Assembly: GCA_035512155.1 (NCBI GenBank)
Contig: DATKEN010000113.1
Coordinates: 1-8,253 of the forward strand
Length of the DNA stretch: 8,253 nt
Direction of reading: 5' to 3'
DNA from: JABCYV01 sp035512155
GTDB lineage: Bacteria > Acidobacteriota > Terriglobia > Terriglobales > Acidobacteriaceae
Shown here: one piece after another, positions 5,540-8,253 of the stretch
Layout: each line of letters opens with the position of its first letter
Numbering within the stretch: position 1 is the stretch's first letter
The notes under the pieces: generated by a model
Told to the model about the DNA's origin: nothing
Seen by the model: the letters and a program-made list of their open reading frames with translations, nothing else
The model's database searches: none
Position numbers and translations under genes: made by a program

Positions 5540-7333
5540 CTATTCCGAGGCGGATTTGAAGTTAGGATCGAGCTCCGAGGCCTTCCGGAATTCACGCTCT
5601 GCCTCATCGGGTAGTCCTTTCCTCCGCAGCGCTTGGGCGAGATAGAAGTGCGCCGGGGCATAGCTGGCTAACTGTCCGGTAGCGGCCCGAAACTGGGAGA
5701 TCGCTCCATCCAGATCTCCAGCATTCAGCAGGCGTCGACCTGAGTTAGTCGAGAATGTCGCCGCCTGCAGCGCATTTGCGCTTTTCGCCATCTCCACTCC
5801 GAGCTTGCTTTCTGCGGCCGCGCCTTCTGTGTCTCCGAGCTGGCGCAACACGCCGCTGAGTGTGGTGTGAGCGCCCGCAAAATCCGCTTGCAGCCGGATC
5901 GCTTCCCGCAGAGCACTCGCAGACTCCCGTAAGTTCCCCTGCTGTTTCATAACTGTGCCCAACGTGTAATACGCCTCAGCGTAATCGGGACGTATCTTGA
6001 TAGCAGCTTGCAATTCCTCGGTCGCGCGGTCAAATTCTCCTTCCTGCCAAAGCGTGACGCCCAGCGTGTAGCGGACGTCGGCCTGGCCAGGATCGAGTTT
6101 TGCGGCTTTCTGGAATTCGGCGACGGCTCCCGGCAACTGGTCCTTGAGCTTCAATGCCAGGCCCAGGTTGTAGTGCAATGTGGCGTCTTCCGGAGCAGCG
6201 CGCAGTGCGGTTTGAAATTCGCCGATGGCGGCGTCGAAATCAGTCCTCTGCAGATACGCAATTCCCAGATTGCCGCGATAGTCGATGTCATCGGGCTTGA
6301 GGCGCAGCGCCGCCTGGAATTCCGGAATGGAACCCGGCGCATCTCCGACTTGGATCAGCGCCAGCCCCAGGTTATTGCGGGCATCGGCACTCTCAGGCTG
6401 CGCTTCGACCACCTGACGAAACGCAGCAACCGCCCCAACAGCGTCTCCTTGTCGCTGAAGCAACAAGCCGAGCTGCGTCTGCGCGTCGCCGAAATTTGGC
6501 CGAAGCTTGACCGCGGACCGCAACTCGCGAACGGCGCCCTCGTGGTCGCCCTTATCGGCGAGAACGCGGGCCAGGTAGTAGTGGGCATCCGCGCTTTCGG
6601 GAGTAAGTCCGACCGCGCTCTCTAACAACTGCTGGGCTTCTTCGAAGGAGCGCTGCTGCCACCGCAGCGCGCCTAGATGTAATTTTGCCGCGATAAAATT
6701 TGGTTGCAAGCGAAGCGCCGCGGAAAATTCCGCTGCGGCTTCGTCGAGTTGAGAATTCTGTGTGAGGAGAGCTCCCAGTTCGTCGTGCAGATCAGGCTGA
6801 GCCGGAGCGAGTTCGACTGCGCGCCGCAATTCGCCGATCGCGCCGGGCAAGTCCTGCCGGAAGCTCAGCAAGCGCCCGAGCGTGCGATGGGCTTCGCTGT
6901 TGGACGGAGCCAGCTTCACTGCGATGCGCGCCTCGGTCATTGCAGCTTCGATTGCACCCTCGCGATCCCGTCTGGCTGCCAGCGCGTTGGCAAGATTGAT
7001 GTGCGCCTGCACGAAGTCCGGCTGCAACTTCACCGCAGTTCGGAGCTCCGCGACGGCCTCATCCAAGTGGCCGGTTGTCATCAGCACCCAGCCAAGCGAG
7101 TTGTGCCCCTCCGGGGCATTCGGCGCGAGTCGCACGACTCTATCGAAAGCGGCGCGTGCCGCCGCCAGATCGCCTTTTTGCAAGGATCGGATGCCTTGCT
7201 GGTAGAGAGCGTCAACCGCCGCCTTGTCGATACCTTTCTGTGCAATTCCGGGCAGCGCAATTGCGATGAGAAGAATCACAACCTCCGGGATTCGAATTCG
7301 GCGAATAGCGGCAAGAATCAAGGACGTTCTCAT
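5540..7333 (-). CDS. exported tetratricopeptide-repeat solenoid protein (16 TPRs, 597 aa)
   Basis: After a 16-residue basic N-region (RRIRIP) a hydrophobic segment VVILLIAIALPGIAQ (18-32) acts as a signal peptide, probably cut near residue 31-32. The rest, about 38-591, is almost entirely sixteen TPR units, nearly all exactly 34 residues with L-G at 8-9, A at 20-21, and a closing P-D/N/E. Two units are irregular: the third carries about four extra residues (around EAAMTEARIAV) and the fifteenth about five. Since seven to eight TPRs make one superhelical turn, the mature protein should form about two turns. No enzyme domain is present, so a binding or scaffolding role at the envelope is inferred. 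ATG at 7331-7333 is the first start after an in-frame TGA two codons upstream; its ribosome site is weak. The gene precedes the receptor on the same strand, 284 bp away, and is divergent from the CRTAC1-like gene. Confidence 0.9.
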   Translation of the reverse strand: MRTSLILAAIRRIRIPEVVILLIAIALPGIAQKGIDKAAVDALYQQGIRSLQKGDLAAARAAFDRVVRLAPNAPEGHNSLGWVLMTTGHLDEAVAELRTAVKLQPDFVQAHINLANALAARRDREGAIEAAMTEARIAVKLAPSNSEAHRTLGRLLSFRQDLPGAIGELRRAVELAPAQPDLHDELGALLTQNSQLDEAAAEFSAALRLQPNFIAAKLHLGALRWQQRSFEEAQQLLESAVGLTPESADAHYYLARVLADKGDHEGAVRELRSAVKLRPNFGDAQTQLGLLLQRQGDAVGAVAAFRQVVEAQPESADARNNLGLALIQVGDAPGSIPEFQAALRLKPDDIDYRGNLGIAYLQRTDFDAAIGEFQTALRAAPEDATLHYNLGLALKLKDQLPGAVAEFQKAAKLDPGQADVRYTLGVTLWQEGEFDRATEELQAAIKIRPDYAEAYYTLGTVMKQQGNLRESASALREAIRLQADFAGAHTTLSGVLRQLGDTEGAAAESKLGVEMAKSANALQAATFSTNSGRRLLNAGDLDGAISQFRAATGQLASYAPAHFYLAQALRRKGLPDEAEREFRKASELDPNFKSASE

Positions 7334-7483
7334 CAGTCACGAGTTAAATATCAAAGCGGACATCAAACTGGACATCAAGCGCTTTGCAAATCTTACTATG
7401 TCGCGTCGGGGCGCGGCCGTAGTCCCAAGAAGGCAGACTTGCATTGACCCCTTCCGCGATACATCCTGTATGCTTTTTGGGTC
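7334..7483. promoter_or_regulatory. divergent intergenic region between the 597-aa TPR gene and the CRTAC1-like gene
   Basis: This 150-bp region must contain the promoters for both divergent genes. On the plus strand, TTGACC (7444-7449, five of six) and TATGCT (7469-7474, four of six) are 19 bp apart, which would put the transcript start only a few bases before the ATG at 7484, giving a leaderless or nearly leaderless mRNA. No good sigma-70 pair was found for the minus-strand gene; the 12-bp repeats occupy the expected place. No small gene is supported. Confidence 0.35.
7348..7383. repeat. three-unit 12-bp direct repeat in the divergent promoter region
   Basis: Three consecutive 12-bp units on the plus strand, ATATCAAAGCGG, ACATCAAACTGG and ACATCAAGCGCT, share the core AYATCAA in perfect 12-bp register; the second and third copies share GGACATCAA exactly. 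They lie 15 bp upstream of the 597-aa TPR start, in the interval shared with the CRTAC1-like gene. Direct repeats with about one helical turn between cores are a common arrangement for dimeric or cooperative regulators. An operator role is inferred. Confidence 0.55.
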
Positions 7484-8253
7484 ATGAGTCTGCCGCGGTT
7501 TCCTCACCTTCGATCGCTCCCTTGGCAGCGGGCCGTATCCGTACTTCTCGTGGCGCTCTCCTGTCATCTAGCCCCTGCTCAGGCGCAAACCAAGCCTCCC
7601 CAGTACGCCATCGCCTACTTCACCGACGTCGCGCAGAAAGCCGGCCTGACCGCGCCCATCGTGTTCGGCGGCAAGGACACGAAGAAATACATTATCGAAA
7701 CCACCGGCACTGGCGCCGCCATTTTCGACTACGATAACGACGGCTGGCCCGACATTTTTCTGGTGAACGGCACAACTCTGGAAGGTTTTCCCACGGGCGC
7801 AGCTCCCACCAATCATCTGTATCGCAACAACCACGACGGCACGTTCACCGACGTCACCGTCAAAGCGGGTCTGAGCGCGACGGGCTGGGGCCAGGGCGTT
7901 TGTGTTGGCGACTACGACAACGACGGATGGGAAGATCTCTACGTCACCTACTACGGGAAGAACCGGCTATTTCACAATCAGAATGGCGTCTTCACCGAGG
8001 TGGCGGAGAAGGCGGGTGTAGCTGGGTCCGGCAAAGCGTGGGGCACGGGGTGCGCGTGGGTTGACTACGATCGTGACGGCCACCTTGATCTCATGATCGC
8101 CAACTACGTCGACTTCGACCTTGCGACCGCGCCCGCTCCCGGCGAGCGTCCTTCCTGCATGTGGAAAGGAGTGCCCGTGATGTGCGGCCCCCGCGGACTT
8201 GCCAGCGCGAAGAACATCCTCTACCACAACCGCGGCGACGGCACGTTCGAGGA
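7484..8253 (+). CDS. exported CRTAC1-like protein (FG-GAP/VCBS repeats, ASPIC/UnbV family), N-terminal part
   Basis: The frame runs open from ATG (7484-7486) to the window end, giving 256 codons plus two bases. Residues 16-35 (RAVSVLLVALSCHLAPAQAQ) form a signal peptide with cleavage likely after AQA. The mature part shows FG-GAP/VCBS blades with calcium-binding loops DYDNDGWPD (82-90), DYDNDGWED (143-151) and DYDRDGHLD (194-202), each preceded by a hydrophobic strand and followed by an N-x-L-Y/F-x-N segment such as NHLYRNNHDGTF (110-121). Such blades build a beta-propeller. A later CMWKGVPVMCGPRG segment (225-238) has two cysteines nine apart. The usual C-terminal ASPIC/UnbV domain lies beyond the window. 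The start is preceded by an in-frame TGA at 7445-7447 with no other ATG between; a ribosome site is not obvious. Many bacterial members have no assigned role; calcium-dependent binding or adhesion at the cell surface is inferred. Confidence 0.9.
   Translation, partial: MSLPRFPHLRSLPWQRAVSVLLVALSCHLAPAQAQTKPPQYAIAYFTDVAQKAGLTAPIVFGGKDTKKYIIETTGTGAAIFDYDNDGWPDIFLVNGTTLEGFPTGAAPTNHLYRNNHDGTFTDVTVKAGLSATGWGQGVCVGDYDNDGWEDLYVTYYGKNRLFHNQNGVFTEVAEKAGVAGSGKAWGTGCAWVDYDRDGHLDLMIANYVDFDLATAPAPGERPSCMWKGVPVMCGPRGLASAKNILYHNRGDGTFE

Noticed and set aside
6008..6625. A 205-codon plus-strand frame opposite the 597-aa TPR gene
   Set aside because: It shows periodic composition only because it mirrors the 34-residue repeats on the other strand; no independent start signal or domain is visible.
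7337..7567. A minus-strand frame of 76 codons across the divergent intergenic region
   Set aside because: It overlaps the signal-peptide region of the CRTAC1-like gene, is rich in charged residues without pattern, and reads through the 12-bp repeats; nothing supports translation.
1..8253. CRISPR array, tRNA, insertion sequence, integrase or phage genes
   Set aside because: No regularly spaced repeats of CRISPR length, no cloverleaf sequence and no transposase or integrase-like protein were seen; the only repeats are the short intergenic ones listed.

Overview
The window looks like part of an Acidobacteriota chromosome. This rests on gene content, since no marker gene is present: a very large Oar-like TonB-dependent receptor with an N-terminal carboxypeptidase-regulatory-like domain, two exported TPR solenoid proteins, a CRTAC1-type (FG-GAP/VCBS) exported protein and a GH37 trehalase. 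The DNA is moderately GC-rich and has long antisense reading frames, as expected from its codon bias. No tRNA, rRNA, CRISPR array, transposase, integrase or phage gene is visible.

Layout, left to right. Positions 1-236 (+) hold the C-terminal end of an alpha,alpha-trehalase. Positions 237-350 are a convergent intergenic region with a tandem 13-bp repeat and two strong hairpins. Positions 351-1394 (-) encode an exported nine-repeat TPR protein that probably starts at TTG. Positions 1395-1487 are a compact spacer with a textbook intrinsic terminator on the minus strand and a candidate promoter overlapping it. Positions 1488-5255 (-) encode the 1255-residue Oar-like TonB-dependent receptor. Positions 5256-5539 are a long leader with a strong ribosome-binding site and a perfect TTGACA box. 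Positions 5540-7333 (-) encode an exported 16-repeat TPR protein. Positions 7334-7483 are a divergent intergenic region with a three-unit 12-bp direct repeat. From 7484 to the window end (+) runs the first 256 codons of a CRTAC1/ASPIC-UnbV family protein, cut by the window edge.

The three minus-strand genes run in the order TPR (597 aa), receptor, TPR (347 aa), and the CRTAC1-like gene diverges from the first. All four appear to be exported, so they could form a cell-envelope module: an outer-membrane transporter, two helical-repeat scaffold or capture proteins, and a calcium-binding beta-propeller protein. This resembles SusC/SusD in concept, but the TPR proteins are not recognisable SusD homologues and no substrate can be read from the sequence. 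The neighbouring trehalase is convergent and need not be functionally linked. The cluster is the best candidate for an undescribed system here, but the grouping is an inference; each family on its own is known.
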